From Megalobrama amblycephala (Eukaryota; Chordata; Actinopteri; Cypriniformes; Xenocyprididae): a stretch of DNA of 64,000 nucleotides. Shown here piece by piece: positions 45,605 through 57,932 of the stretch; the first letter of the stretch is position 1; each line of letters begins with the position of its first letter. The stretch spans positions 11,801,667-11,865,666 of the forward strand of contig NC_063054.1 in assembly GCF_018812025.1 (NCBI RefSeq), read 5' to 3'. The position numbers and the translations under genes are program-made. A model generated the notes under the pieces. That model did not search any database. It was not told where the DNA came from and saw only the letters and a program-made list of their open reading frames with translations.

Positions 45605-46637
45605 TGTTAAGGGACGGACACCTGGAATGCTGTGACCCAATCACATCACCACAGCAGGAAAGGTGGGATTAGTAATCCCCTCCCCAATGAGAAGGAATAA
45701 AAGTTTTCCCAAGTGAACAGACCCTTGTTCTGAGTTTCTGACCTGACGAGGGAAGAACAACAGCACAACCAAGGTGAGACTCTTGCGAGTAAACCTTTCA
45801 CCACACGGATCAAGCAGCCAAATTGCTTCTGTAGAGGACTTTGACTCCTGACCTGCATAACCCAAGTACCTCCAACCTACAGAAGATCCTACTGACTGAC
45901 CACCATCTACAGTTCTCTGGATTACACAAAGACCTCCAGCACTCAGTGCAGCTCTGCAGCTGTTGGAAAGCAATCCAGTCTCCCACTGCACACGGAAGGA
46001 TACCAGTGGACAACGTTTCCCATTCCCGGACTGATCACCCGACCAAGTGAAACATAAATATAAGCTAACCAAACCTTTTCCAAAAGCCTTGGCATTAGGT
46101 TGTTGCTAAATGAGATTGCTATTTGTGTAGAGACTGTTTATCTAGGGTCAGCGTACACAGATAGATACATTAGACACGTTATCTGTATTCAGAGTAAATG
46201 CTTATTTACTTATTTTCAATACCAGCATCCAGAAAGACCACAATTGACTCCCTCATAGACTGCTAATTACCCATTCACTTGCTTCGTCCAATCTGTTGCT
46301 CATCTACTTGGCATTCAGTTTTGTTAACATCCATTTGTGTTGTAGTTTGTAGTTTCTGTTTGATTATTGATTCAATTTTCTTAGTAGTTTAGTCATTTTC
46401 CTTCGTAGTATTTAGTGAGTGTGATATTTTACTCTTGTATATCTTTTTGTTAATAAATTTATTTTATTGCAAACTGTGTCCATTCTTGTGTTGATAATCA
46501 GAGGCTCTACAAGCTCGCCCGAATCTCACTAAATCCTTCAGATTGGTCAGACGATAAACTTCCTCCAATTTATAAAATATTAATTCAATTAACAATCTTT
46601 CATGATTGTTCTTTATTGTCAAGGTGAGAATCCTGAC
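45605..46637 (+). repeat. Endogenous-retrovirus-type LTR candidate
   Basis: Starts tgttaagggacgg after a purine-rich aggatgaaaggtggg. It contains a TATA-like ggaataaaag (45686), a later AATAAA (46453) and ends before tggtgccccgaaat (46638), which looks like a primer-binding site. It lies in plus orientation between the two gag halves (minus), so it interrupts them. The interior after the putative primer site is not retroviral, hence a fragment or solo LTR. Confidence 0.45.
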
Positions 46638-46684
46638 TGGTGCCCCGAAATATTGCAAGGAATCATCTGACTCAATATTAATAT

Positions 46685-47457
46685 TAATACAAAATATTAA
46701 TATTAATATTTAAGACCAAAATCACTATATTTGTGGTGCCCTCATGTGAGGCTAATCCAAAAATCACTACATAGGAATGCTTTAGTTCTCGATGCACAGT
46801 GTCCAATTCATCTTTTAAATAGTCTCTTTGCTGTCTCAGAGCAATGATCTCACTTCGGGCCTGTTTAAGATGATTTTCACAGGCCCGGGCTTTAGCGTCC
46901 CTTTCTTTCAGTTCGATCTCTGCTCTTGCTAGGAGAGCTTCACCTTGCTGGAGCTTTCCAGTTAGTTCCTCTCTGGATTCCTTCTCCAACTGCTCTCTAT
47001 GCCCCGTCTCCAAGTGGAGCTCTTCGAGGGCCTTTTGGAGTCTCTCAACTTCCTCCTGTAGCTCAGGGTCAGATTCATCCGCTCTCCCACGCTGATCCTG
47101 GGTCTCAAGGAGTAGCTGATCAATGCAATGTTGGGTCTGAGCCTGATTCCTCCAAGCTTCCTCGGCCTAGAGCTTGAGCGCTACTGCTTCCTGCTCCAAT
47201 AGGGCGTTGCTCCTTTCGTTGAGCCTCGCCTGGGTGATGAGTTTGTGGGCGAGGCGTCCGATGAGTTTCGCCCATTCTTTGTGACTGTAGCTCTGCATCG
47301 GATCGTGGGCCATCAGTCGATTCAAGTCTCTGTCCAGCTGCTCGCGGCTCAGGTGCTGGAGGTCACCGGCGGCGTTGGGCAGGAACGTGTTGGTCATGAC
47401 GCCCAACCAGGTTTCGAGATGGTCCCAGTGGGTGTCAGGGCTGGATGCTCGCGACAT
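46685..47457 (-). pseudogene. Retroelement gag, N-terminal coiled-coil half
   Basis: Starts at ATG 47455-47457 (MSRASSPDTHWDHLETWLGV). Residues 10-90 form a helical domain. After an in-frame TAG at 47167-47169 the same frame continues with a long charged coiled coil (46710-47160: LQQGEALLARAEIELKER and KARACENHLKQARSEIIALR). It is read as the N-terminus of the gag at 43949-44950, because they share strand, order and style and are separated only by the LTR-like block. Family membership within LTR elements is not determined. Confidence 0.55.
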
Positions 47458-48861
47458 AGTGGCTTTACTGTTGACGAGAGAAAGACAGAAAAAAAAAAAA
47501 AAACAAGAACTAATGCAAGCTTGTGCAGGACTAGCGGATTATGTAATACGTAATTAGCTACTCTCGTGTGTGATTTCCATTAACTGGTGCAGACAGTTAG
47601 TGGAATGTAGGCCAGATACTTATTTGTCGATAGCCAAGAATGACAACATGGGCCAATTTGTGTGGGTGAGTGCCAGGTCTAAATAAATACTTTGACAGGC
47701 GGTAGCTCAGTTGGTCCTCTAATGACTCTGGCTGCTCAGGTCGTTATCTATTATTCAGCTTCCGTGGTGGCTCTCAAAGGCTCTGCCTTTACGTGAACAA
47801 AGAAACAGACAGCAGAAAAGCAAAACGGGATCAGAACAGGATGGATGCTATTAATGAGAAAAAGAACAATAAACAAATAAAAATGAATAAAATAGAATAG
47901 AAATAAAATAAAACAAGAAGGGCTAGAGGGGAGAAGTGAAACTTAAGCTCTCTCTCTCAAGGGTTTATGACAGAGCCAGACGAGGGTGCTGTCGTGTTAT
48001 AAAACCTAAAGGGATGGTATAACTTAAGAGTAAAAGGGTTGGCCAACACTTAAATGATCAGAGAATATCTAATATTCTGTGGATTTCAATAAGTGAAGGG
48101 ACTGTATGTCATTAATCTAGGCCTGGGGTGAATAGTGATTGCTCAGATAAGAACTCAATGGCAGGGGCAACCTTTCCTAGACATTCCAACACTCAACTGC
48201 GGTGTCCGTGGGCACCCTGTCCCCCTTGTACCATGGTGCAACCTCTCAAATAGGGGCTTTTAGCACAATTGCGTACTCAGGCAAGGTGTTTGCCAAAGGC
48301 CAGGTTGACTGGTCAAAATTGAGTTTTCCCTGAACCCAGAGTCTGTCCCCTCAACGGGCAGTTACTCCGAATGGGCGGTTCTGTCGTGCAGAAGCCTGAA
48401 CAGGGAAATTAAACAAAATTGCCTTTGTTGTCAACCTGGACTCATTGCCTCCCTGCACCTGACACACCCAACCTGCTGATGTCCCTGCGTGTTGCCGGTG
48501 GTACGAGGTCAGAAACGCCTCATGCACAGCCAGTACCAGATCCACCAGGCCAGGTGACTCCACTCACTGGAACTCACTGAAACAGCCGTCAACTCACCAC
48601 CCAGCACTAGAGGGGTACTATCTGCAAGTACACAAATGGTCACGCAAACACAACTTAAATGTAAATTTAAATCTCAATTTGACCCAAATTTAAATAATTA
48701 AGTGTGTAGGACAAAAGAATAGGGGTCTAAAATGACAGTCAGAATGAACAAGCTAAAACTAGAACAGAAATAAACAATAAAGTAAAAACAATTCAAAGGC
48801 AGTTAATTCAAATTTGAATTAAACTTTTTGAATTTAAATAAGTGCATAGAATAACAGAATG
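47458..48861 (-). other. Probable leader/LTR region of the gag element
   Basis: About 1.4 kb upstream of the gag start on the minus strand. No gene. A ggcggtagctcagttggt motif at 47699-47716 looks like a tRNA 5' half but lacks the rest. No duplicate LTR found in the window. Confidence 0.3.
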
Positions 48862-48867
48862 GGGAAA

Positions 48868-49060
48868 AAAAGCTGCAAGCAGCGATGACAGGCCAAAGCC
48901 CAGTGGCACCGCCATCCCGGTGGCTTCAGGGCAACTGTGCACAGTGGGCAATGGGCATTTAAAACAGTTAAACATAAAAGGATTTGTCAATTTCACACCA
49001 GATTTACTGCAGCAGCTTATGCTCTTATGATCACAAACCACAACAGCCACATCCATGAGA
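48868..49060 (+). repeat. Family A fragment, internally deleted
   Basis: Starts AGCTGCAAGCAGCGATGACA, carries the 'ccggtggcttcagggcaact' block and jumps to the cacaacagccacatccatg block, leaving out the middle of the unit. Confidence 0.75.
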
Positions 49061-49730
49061 TCGTTTAAATTGAGATGACTTTCATGTCATAGAATGTTAT
49101 AAGTCCATTTCAAATGAGTGCAGAATATCATTCTAATCTGACATCTGTGTTTTTTCTCAGACAACCCCTATAAAAATTCTAGAGCAAATCACATACTGTT
49201 ATTTGTGCAAACTCCACTGTGCTCTGAGAAATCTAATCCAGCCTTAATGCTAATGTCTGTGATTGCTGATGTTGCAAAATCCTAACACTTCTCTTCATGT
49301 GTTTTTTGACCTCCCTGAGCTGTTGTTTGTGCACCAATCTTATGCACCAAAAGCATGCTTTCATTTAATTTTAATATGTGTGGTATAAGATAAAAAATAA
49401 AATGAAAAAATTAATAAATACAGCCAAATCACAGAACCTGCAGAGACTATTTTAATGTCAGTCTCGGGTAATAGAAAGTACATGTCTAGATTGTTCTGCT
49501 CACTTATGCAAGTTTTATTTTAAACAGCCACTTTTATAATCATGTGAAATTTACTTAAAGAATTTATTTTAATAAATTTGAATTATATCAATAAATAATT
49601 AATTTAAAAATAATTTTAAAATAATAATTGTAACTCGAACGACATTTAGAAAACTAGTCCTGTCCAAATAGTGATATAGTGTCATGGTTCAATTTCAAAT
49701 GAGTGTGACGTTATCATTTGCAGTTCAAAA
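49061..49730 (+). repeat. Segment shared with 59060-59350
   Basis: From about 49415 (ccaaatcacagaacctgcag) to 49722 (atcatttgcagt) it matches 59086-59340, including the agtacatgtctagatt and caatttcaaatgagtgtga blocks. Both copies sit next to family A DNA. Confidence 0.7.
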
Positions 49731-50099
49731 TGTTTATAAGTTCATCAGTAAATGGGTAATCGGTAAAAGGGTTAAAGACCACTAATCAAGACTACAATAT
49801 ACACAGACACATACACAGTGACCCACACACTGGGAGAGATAAAGAGTGAGAGAGAGACTTTTGCCTTTTAAAGCCCTTTTAATTTACACCATTTTCCTTA
49901 AAACATTACAAATCTAGTACACACGCACACAATTACCAATTAAAAACCATATTTTCAAACTCACTCAGTGTCACTAAAGCATCTCTCACACCCCACCTCA
50001 TTTTAAAAAAGGGTACATTATCAGTTTGCAATATGCAAATTCAACAGCAACCCTAAATTCTACCAATAATTTAAAAAGAGACAACAAGTCAACATCTTG
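49731..50099. other. Unassigned spacer
   Basis: Short CA-rich and AT-rich stretch, no gene. Confidence 0.4.
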
Positions 50100-51017
50100 A
50101 CCAGCATTTTTGCATTGATGTGTTTTCAAAATTGCTAACTTTGCTTAGCCTATTAAAAAACTGGCAAGCACACACTGGTCACGCCTGGTCTATACTTGCA
50201 ACCAAAAATAAAACAGGTATTTGTAAAGGAAAATCCCAATTTCATAATAAGTTTTTTCCAAAAGTACAAAAAGCGGAATCAGCCTTGAACACTCACAAAT
50301 AAATGAAAAACAGGGCCAGAAGCTTTACAAAAAGCACATTCGGGTAAAACCATTTCATTAAATTTAGAAACAAATGTGTTTGTAGCCAACGCACTGTGAA
50401 GTATTCTCCACTGAAGATCTCCACATTTTGTTTGGAATTGGGGCCTTGTACAAAAGCCTCCATGAGGGATTCACTTCTCTGGGCACAGAAAGGTAAGTTC
50501 TCCATTTAGTATCTATCCTTTCCTTCAAATGTCCAAAGTGCCCCGACTTAGCACAAATATGATAGATCATTTTCTTCCCCATACTTTGGAAATCCAAAAA
50601 AATCAAACCCCTTTAGCAAAACAACTGTAGTATTCTCTTCAATTTCCAATTTGGAATAACTTTTAATGCCGGAAAAGACTTAGATGATAAACCATCAATT
50701 AAAGCAGAATCTACAAATGAGGTGAATACCTGGGGGAAACAAACTTTAAAGCTTTTGACTACCCCTTCCACTGTTCTCACTGACTTAATCCCAACCTAGT
50801 CAGCAAGTGACTGAGCCGTTCGCCACTGACCTCTTGTTATATCAAGCAGGTCAATAACTCTAGTTATTCCAGCATTCATAAACTTTTTGATTACAGAACC
50901 TGATAATGGAGGTTGTATATTAAAAAAAGGGTTAAAAAAACAAAGGTTCTGCACATCCATAATTTTCACCACTCTTGAAAATTTTAACAAACTCGATAAA
51001 TTGATACATAGAATTTA

Positions 51018-51666
51018 AAGGTCCCGTTTTTCGTGTTTTTTTGAAGCTTTGATTATGTTTATAGTGTGCAATATAACATGTGTTCATGTTTCGCGTGTAA
51101 AAAAACACAGTATTTTTCACATAATTTACTTATCTGTATAATCTGATGACTTCCTTGTTCTATGAAGTCCCTCCTTCAGAAATACGTAACGAGTTCTGAT
51201 TGTGCCAGCGGTTCCTGTGTTGTGATTCGACAGTTTTAGCACATCTTGCCCGGAAAGGTCACGCCTCTTACCATAACGTGGAGATGCACGCGCTCAGTGT
51301 TATTGTAAACATGTCTTTAATTTTACCCTATCAATCTGAGCCGGAATCAGACCCGGTGATTGGACTGCGGGATGAAAATAACAGCGTTTCGACGACATGG
51401 CGACAAACACACTCTACAAACGCAACTCTTGTGTATTCCTGTGGGCGGAGGTTAGTCAAAAAACTGTTTTAGTGACGTCATTAAAGAAGGAAGTAGAGGG
51501 ATGTAGTCCAAACTGGCCGTTCAATGTAGGCGACTTCTGTTAAATAAAATATCTCGCTTGGCATTGAACTTTGAGCTTTAAAATTTTACAGATTTTATTT
51601 ATACTCTAACAACAACATTACACACTAACTAAAGTTTGAAACATGGGATCACGAAGAACGGGACCT
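51018..51666. mobile_element. TTAA-flanked DNA transposon, 649 bp, inside the LINE
   Basis: Ends aggtcccgtttttcgtg and aagaacgggacct with TTAA at 51014-51017 and 51667-51670. LINE sequence resumes on each side. The interior contains a 90-codon frame (51200-51472) without known motifs. Non-autonomous, piggyBac/Kolobok type by target site. Confidence 0.85.
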
Positions 51667-53370
51667 TTAAAAAGAGAACAATGCACATTTTCAACATAGG
51701 GCTTCTCAATTAAAAATAACTCTTTATCCAGGTCTGTTCCTCCAAGATCTTTAAGAATATACAAACAATAATCAATCCAGGGCATACCATCAGAGCAGTA
51801 CAGCAGTTTTTGCAATGTTTGTAGTCTTATTGCAGCAATTTTTGATTCAACATGTATAAGACCTTGACCTCCCTCTGTAATGGGAAGATAAAGCACCCCA
51901 GGAGGAAGCCAATGATGGCCATTCCAAAAGAAATCAACAAATGCCTTTTGAACCTTTAAAAGCAGTTCTTTAGGAGGATCTAACACTGTAACCTTATGCC
52001 AAAGTATTGAAGCTGCCAGATTATTAATTACCAAGCATCTCCCTCTATATGAAAGCTGTGGGAGAATCCACTTCCCCTTTTAATTTTTACCAATAACCCG
52101 GTTAACCACTCCTTCCCAGTTCTTCTCCATGTACTGGTCAGTTCCAATGTAAATGCCAAGAACCTTTAAACCATCCTGAGCCCATTTACACTGCTTTGGT
52201 AACTGAGGAGGTCCTGTACTATGCCAGTCTCCCATCAACAAAGAAGTACATTTTTCCCAATTTATCTGTGCAGATGTAGCTTTCTGAAAAATAGTCAGAC
52301 ATGAAATTATGTTTTCGACATCGTTTGAATTCCTAATTATCAGAGTTACATCGTCGGCATATGCAATAAGTTTTACTTGGGGAACTTTGGGGCAGCCAGG
52401 AACACCAATACCACATATTTTTTTTCCTCAGCAGACTTAAAAAAGGCTCAACAGAAATAACATAGAGTAAACCTGATTAGAGGACACCCCTGTCTTATTC
52501 CTCGTCACTGAAAAGGGTCTTGTTAATGTACCATTTACTCTTAACATGCTATAAATATCACTATACATGAGCCTAATGAAAGATACAAAATTATGACCAA
52601 ATCCAAAAGCTTAAAGAGTCTTAAATAAATAAGAGTGGTCCACTCTATCAAAGGCTTTTTCTTGGTCCAACGAGAGAAGACCGATGTCCAGGTTATGCAT
52701 TTTTGTCACTGTAATAATGTCTCGACCCAAAAAAAGGTTGTCAAATATTGTTCAGTTAGGGATACAGAGTAAGACTGATCGTTGTGAATAATAGTTTCTA
52801 TACAGTTCTACAATCTATTAGTCAAGGCTTTTGAAAAGATTTTAAGATCAACGCACAGCAAGGAGACAGGACGCCAGTTCTTTAAACAACCAAGGTCTCC
52901 TTTTTTGGGGATCAAAGTTAAAACTGCTCTCTGACAGCTTAGAGGAAGTGTCTCTCTTTCAATACTTTCCACCAAGACATCATACAAGTCCTGACCAATG
53001 AAGTTCCAGAGAGCCTTATAAAACTTGGCTAAAAGACCATCCAAACCAGGTGACTTTCTCAGGATTTAGCTCTTGGACAGCTCTCAAAAGTTTGGCCATT
53101 GTCAAAGGGTACTCAAGATCCATTTTGTCCTTCATTGATAATTGTGGTAAGTCACTCAGAAGTACATCAGCATCTTCTCTATTACATGGCTCTGAATGGT
53201 ATAGATTTTCATAAAAAGAAATAGCAAAGGCATTAATTTCCATTTGTGTTGTTGTTATTCTTCCATCTGGAAGTTTCAGTTGATGAAGATGCTTATGCGC
53301 TCTAGACTTTTTTCAAGTCCGAAGAAAAAAGTTGGAGAATCTATATCATTTATATGGGTAAATTTTGCCC

Positions 53371-53598
53371 TGATGAAAAACTGCCAGCGGATTTTTAATC
53401 TTTTTTAAAGATCTCGAACGCTTTGGCCGTGGCGAGGCAACGAATTTATGGCGAGAAAAGGGAAACAGGAAATGTGTTATAATGTCTGCATACATTGATT
53501 GATGTTTATGAAACTTAAGCGGTGTGTTCGTTACAGGAGTCTGATCACATGGATGTGACTATTGTGAGTCAAAGTTATAGCGCCACCAACTGGCACCA
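53371..53598 (-). repeat. Family A fragment inside the LINE
   Basis: Complement of the 'cgttcgagatatcaaaaatc' to 'ttggtggcgctata' section of the family A unit. Inserted between the linker and endonuclease remnants of the LINE. Confidence 0.8.
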
Positions 53599-54459
53599 CT
53601 AAACTGCGTAAAAGAAATGTATTCCTTTCGAAAGAGTCAGTAGAAATTAAGCCATGACTACTTTGTCCAAGGATTTCTTGTTCAATGGCTTTCATCTTCT
53701 CTAGTAAGGCACCTCTGCTATGTGTAGTAAACTGCTGACAAAAAACTTTTATCTGCACCATGCCCACATCCCAACCATTGACTTAAAGATGGGAACTTTA
53801 CTCTCTCCTCTCTCCAAGAATTCCAAAAAAGATGAAAAGAGTGAATAAAGCAGTGATCCTGAAGTAACCTATTATCAAAGTGCCAAAGTGATTTAAAAGA
53901 TTTAGTGGAGTCAATCGAAATAGCCATAGAAATATAATGATGGTCTGAGAGAAAAGTAGGCGAAATGGAATTTCTAAAAAACATTCCTTTATTACATACT
54001 TCAGTATAAAAATGATCAAGCCTAGCTCCAGACATATTATTTGAATATTATTCACTTTCATCCATGTATATTGTCTAAGCCCAGGAAATGTGTCCCTCCA
54101 CAAATCAACAAAATTATAATGATCAACAATCCTTTTAAGAATCTTAACTGAAGGAGGATGTGGTTCATTATGATTCTGATCCAATTTCTGATTTAAAGTG
54201 CAATTAAAATCACCCCCCAGTACAATAATATTATCCTGAGGACAATGCGATAACGCATCTGATAATTTCTCGAAGTAATACGCTCTCGGCCATCATTTGG
54301 AGCATATACATTAAACAGAGAAAAAAATCATGTCACCTAAAGTAACATCTACTCGTAAAAGTCTACCTGTATGTCAGTGATGTGTCTGATCTTTCTGCAC
54401 CTTCAACGTCGCTCACTGTTGCCATAAGAAAGACAACAACGAGTGAAAGGGGGGAATTA

Positions 54460-55657
54460 TGTAATGACTGAGACAAATCAGACACAATTATTTGTTAGTT
54501 CACCAATAGTTTTAAGCTCACTCTGGGATCTGACTGTCCCCATCCCCCGAGAAGTTCTCAGTTACAAGTTTATTGCACCGAGGAATGTGCTTACCACATT
54601 GAGAGCAAAGAAGAGACACAGGAAATCTGAATCTTCCCTGCATTTTCCACACAGAACAAAGACGTTACTGCATTAATTCTATAAATGAACATGCATATTC
54701 CCAGGAAATGGTATCTATTATTACTGTGTTGTATTGCAGTCATTGTATTTACATGTTTTATGATTTTTAAGTTTTATGACATTTAAGGTAACTTCAGTCA
54801 TGCCATGTTTAGTGTCTATACGTTCGTAGCGGGAAGATTTAAATTCTTGTGTATGCGGTATGTCCATACCTGTGCAACACATCAGTATTACAAGAATCTT
54901 TAATAGTTTTTATTCAAGAACTCAGCTTGTTAATCTTTCTGGATTGTAAAAGCCCTGACAGGAGGGGTGTTGTTACTCGGAATTACAACATCTTCATTGG
55001 TCCGGTCAACAACTGAGAGGTGTGACTTTGACCAGAGGTTAAAAGCCAGCGAAAAATGCCACTCCTCTCTCTTTCCTTGCCTCGTGGACAACTGAACAGA
55101 ACCCTCTTGGCCGAAGGCCGCTTCAGGCCAAGGCCTGTTAGGCCTAGGTCTGCTGGCCTCGACCTATAAACCAGCCATGTGCTCAACATCCAACATAGAA
55201 AAGACTGGCAACAACTTCAGACGAAATCCTCAAGATCTCTCCTCAACCTGCCGATCCGACGCTCCTCAGCCTAAAGGCATCTTGCAAGTATCGTACATTT
55301 TAACACTAAACAGCGATTTAGTATTGATTTGTAAGATTTACCTTTGCTATTGCTAAAAGAAACTGATGATTCCTTTCCAGATTGTCTTTGACTTTTTCCT
55401 ATAGCTCTAGTAACAGTACCTCTTCCGGTTCAACCCTATCATTACTCATTCTTACCTAAAGTATGTATGTGTGTGACCTTTGTATGTTATGTGTTTGTTA
55501 GTTTAGTTATGTGTTTGTGACTTAGTTAATAAAGATTGTGCACAATACATGTTCGGTTCTGACTCCGTCTGCTAATAAACTGCCTCTTAAGTGATTTAGA
55601 TTCCGACTAGGTCCTCTGAGTAGTACGGTACAATAAGAATGTTATTTTTCCATAACA
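54460..55657 (+). repeat. Endogenous-retrovirus-type LTR candidate
   Basis: Begins tgtaatgactgagac directly after a polypurine tract gaaaggggggaatta (54445-54459). Contains AATAAA at about 55527 followed by gattgtgcacaatac, and ends ...tttttccataaca before tgg. The length of about 1.2 kb and the mid-region (ccttgcctcgtggacaactg) fit a vertebrate retroviral LTR. No gag/pol attached, so a solo or truncated 3' LTR. Confidence 0.45.
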
Positions 55658-55862
55658 TGGAAATTAACATTTCTTAGAATTAATAAACAATCAACACTGA
55701 GCGTTCACTGAACGAACAGGTTAATTGATTGTAATATTAATCTTAATGTAGCTACATCCAGTTAATCTGATTAACGGATTTACATATTCATAATCAATCA
55801 TAATTAAGAATCATAATGAGTAATGAATAATTATTAATATTTCCTCTTTGAGTTAATTCGCT

Positions 55863-56125
55863 ACACGTAGAACTTAGAGCATGAAAGTTGTTTGGCCCGA
55901 TGACGTCTATATGTGTACTGAGTTTCATACTAATACGTGCAACTGTGTTTAATATATGGACCAAGTTTTCGGACTTTTTTCAAGGAGGCGCTCCCGAGCC
56001 CCCCTGCCACGCCCGGGTACCAGCTTCTTCCCGGCCCTGATGGCCGCAGATTCTAATGTGTGTGCCAATTTTCAAGAGTTTTTAAGCATGTTAAGGCCCC
56101 CAAAAATAAAAAGAATAATAAATAT
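55863..56125 (+). repeat. Family A, 3' end of a first unit
   Basis: Carries the unit end: ggccgcagattctaatgtg, ttaagcatgttaaggccccc and an AAT-rich tail, leading straight into the next unit start at 56126. Confidence 0.8.
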
Positions 56126-57932
56126 AGCTGCGAGCAGCGATGGTGGGCCCAAGCCCAGTGGCACCGTCACCCTGGTGGCTTCAGGGCAACTGTGCAAAGC
56201 GGGCAATAGGCATGTAAAACGGTTAAACATCAAAGGACTATGTCAAATTCAATCCACATTTACTGCACTACAAGGTGGCGCTATCGAGCCCCTCCTCCCT
56301 GCCCCTTTCTAAGGCTTTGCCCACGTCTACTGGATAGCAATTCTGATGTGTGTCAAGTTTCATACAATTTGAAGCATGCTAAGAGTCTCAAAAGCATCCA
56401 AAATGATTATTAAAGTGTGATGCGTTGCCAAGGCAACAGTGTTTGAGATATCACGATTCTTTTCAAAGGTCTATATCTGCCATGTTTTAACATTATTCTG
56501 ATGAAGTTTGAAGCAAATCGGGTAAAAATATGAGGGTGATCTCAAAGCATGCTGAAAGTGACACTCTTTCTACTGCCAGTTGGTGGCGCTATAACATTGA
56601 ATCACAATAGTCACATCCATGTGATCAGCCTTGTACAACGAATACACAGCCAAAGATTCTTCAAAATCAATTAATGTATGCAGAAGTTATAACACTTTGT
56701 TTCCCTTTTCTTGCTATAAATTTGTTGCCTAGCCACGGCCAAACCGTTTGAGATATCCAAATTGTATTGTAAACTGTATAAACCCTGTTATAGTAGTAAT
56801 ATACAATTCATAGCCTGTTTTTTCAAAAAATTAACATTCAAACCAAAATAGCTGACTTCCTGTTGGTCGGAGCTAATGAATGTAAATTAGAAAATTGTCT
56901 GGCTTGATGAGAACAATATGTGTACTGAGTTTGGTGACTGTAGGAAAAACTACCCCCCCCCCCACTTTTGTCAAAAGGTGGCGCTACTGAGCCCCTCCAC
57001 CACGCCCATTTCTATTGCTTTGTCCATGTCTACTGGTTGACAATATTGATGTGTGTGTCGAGTTTCATGCAATTTGAAGCATGTTAAGAGTCTCAAAAAC
57101 ACTCAAGAATATTATTATAAGTAATAAATATTATAAATAATAAATAAGTTTGACGTGTTGCCATGGCAACAATATTTAAAATATCAAAAATCCTGTCACA
57201 GGTCTACATCTGCTGTGTATTGACATTACACTGATGAAGTTTGAAGCAAATCAGGTAAACATAACAGAGTGAACTAAATGCATTTTGAAAGTGACACACT
57301 TCCTGGTGCCAGTTGGTGGCGCTATAACTTTGACTCACAATAGTCACATCCATGTGATCAGACTCCTATAATGAACACACCGCTGAAGTATCATAAACAT
57401 CAATCAATGTATGCAGACATTATAACACATTTCCCGTTTCCCTTTTCTCGCCATAAATTCGTTGCCTCACCACGGCCAAACCGTTCGAGATATCAAAAAT
57501 CCGCTGGCAGTTTTTCATCATCAGTATCTTGACTTCATGCTGATCGAGTTTGGTAGTGATCGGAATAATTGCCTAGGAGGAGTATATCAAATTCCAGAGC
57601 ATGTGTTTTTCAAACAACGCATAATAGCCGACTTCCTGTTGGGGTGGCGTTTAACTTAGAGCATGAAAGTTGTTCGGCCCTTTGAGGTCTATGTGTGTAC
57701 CGAGTTTCATACTAATACGTGCAAGCGTGTTTAATATATGGACCAAGATTTCTGACTTTTTTCAAGGGGGCGCTGTTGAGCCCCCCTGGCACGCCCGGGT
57801 ACCAGCCTCTGCAGCATCCTAATGGCCGCAGATTCCAATGTGTGTGCCAATTTTCAAGAGTTTTTGAGCACGTTAAAGCCCCCAAAAAGCCCCAGATGAC
57901 GGGAAAAAACTAAAAATAATAATAATAAATAT
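56126..57932 (+). repeat. Family A unit 1 (1,807 bp)
   Basis: Starts AGCTGCGAGCAGCG. It contains three related sub-blocks, each starting 'ggcgctat/act..gagccc' (56276, 56982, 57770) and each followed by a 'tttcat...gcatgttaagag'-type stretch. X-box-like motifs at 56424-56437 and 57157-57170. Ends in (aat)n. Confidence 0.85.

Larger units (their letters stand above)
50100..54420 (-). pseudogene. Tx1/L1-like LINE, ORF2 remnants
   Basis: Non-LTR retrotransposon decayed over about 4.3 kb. On the minus strand, an endonuclease remnant (APE type) lies at 53798-54250, including MSGARLDHFYTEV and LSDHHYISMAISI (the SDH box). A linker follows at 53600-53767 and 53016-53243. RT spans 52300-53044: LTLIPKKGDLGCLKNWRPVSLL and, in a further frame, the catalytic AYADDVTLII with YADD at 52350-52361. 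The post-RT domain is at 51667-52034 (FFWNGHHWLPPGVLYLP, IPITEGGQGL-like), and the C-terminal part continues at 50300-51017 beyond an inserted element. Many stops and shifts. The style of the post-RT region suggests the Tx1 group of the L1 clade. Confidence 0.8.

Noticed and set aside
47699..47780. tRNA gene (ggcggtagctcagttggt)
   Set aside because: Only the 5' half looks like a tRNA. There is no anticodon stem, T arm or acceptor partner.
57462..57659. Recurring 60-65-codon frames (also 58809, 60241, 62047)
   Set aside because: They repeat only because the family A units are duplicated. Length and sequence vary with indels and no start context is kept.
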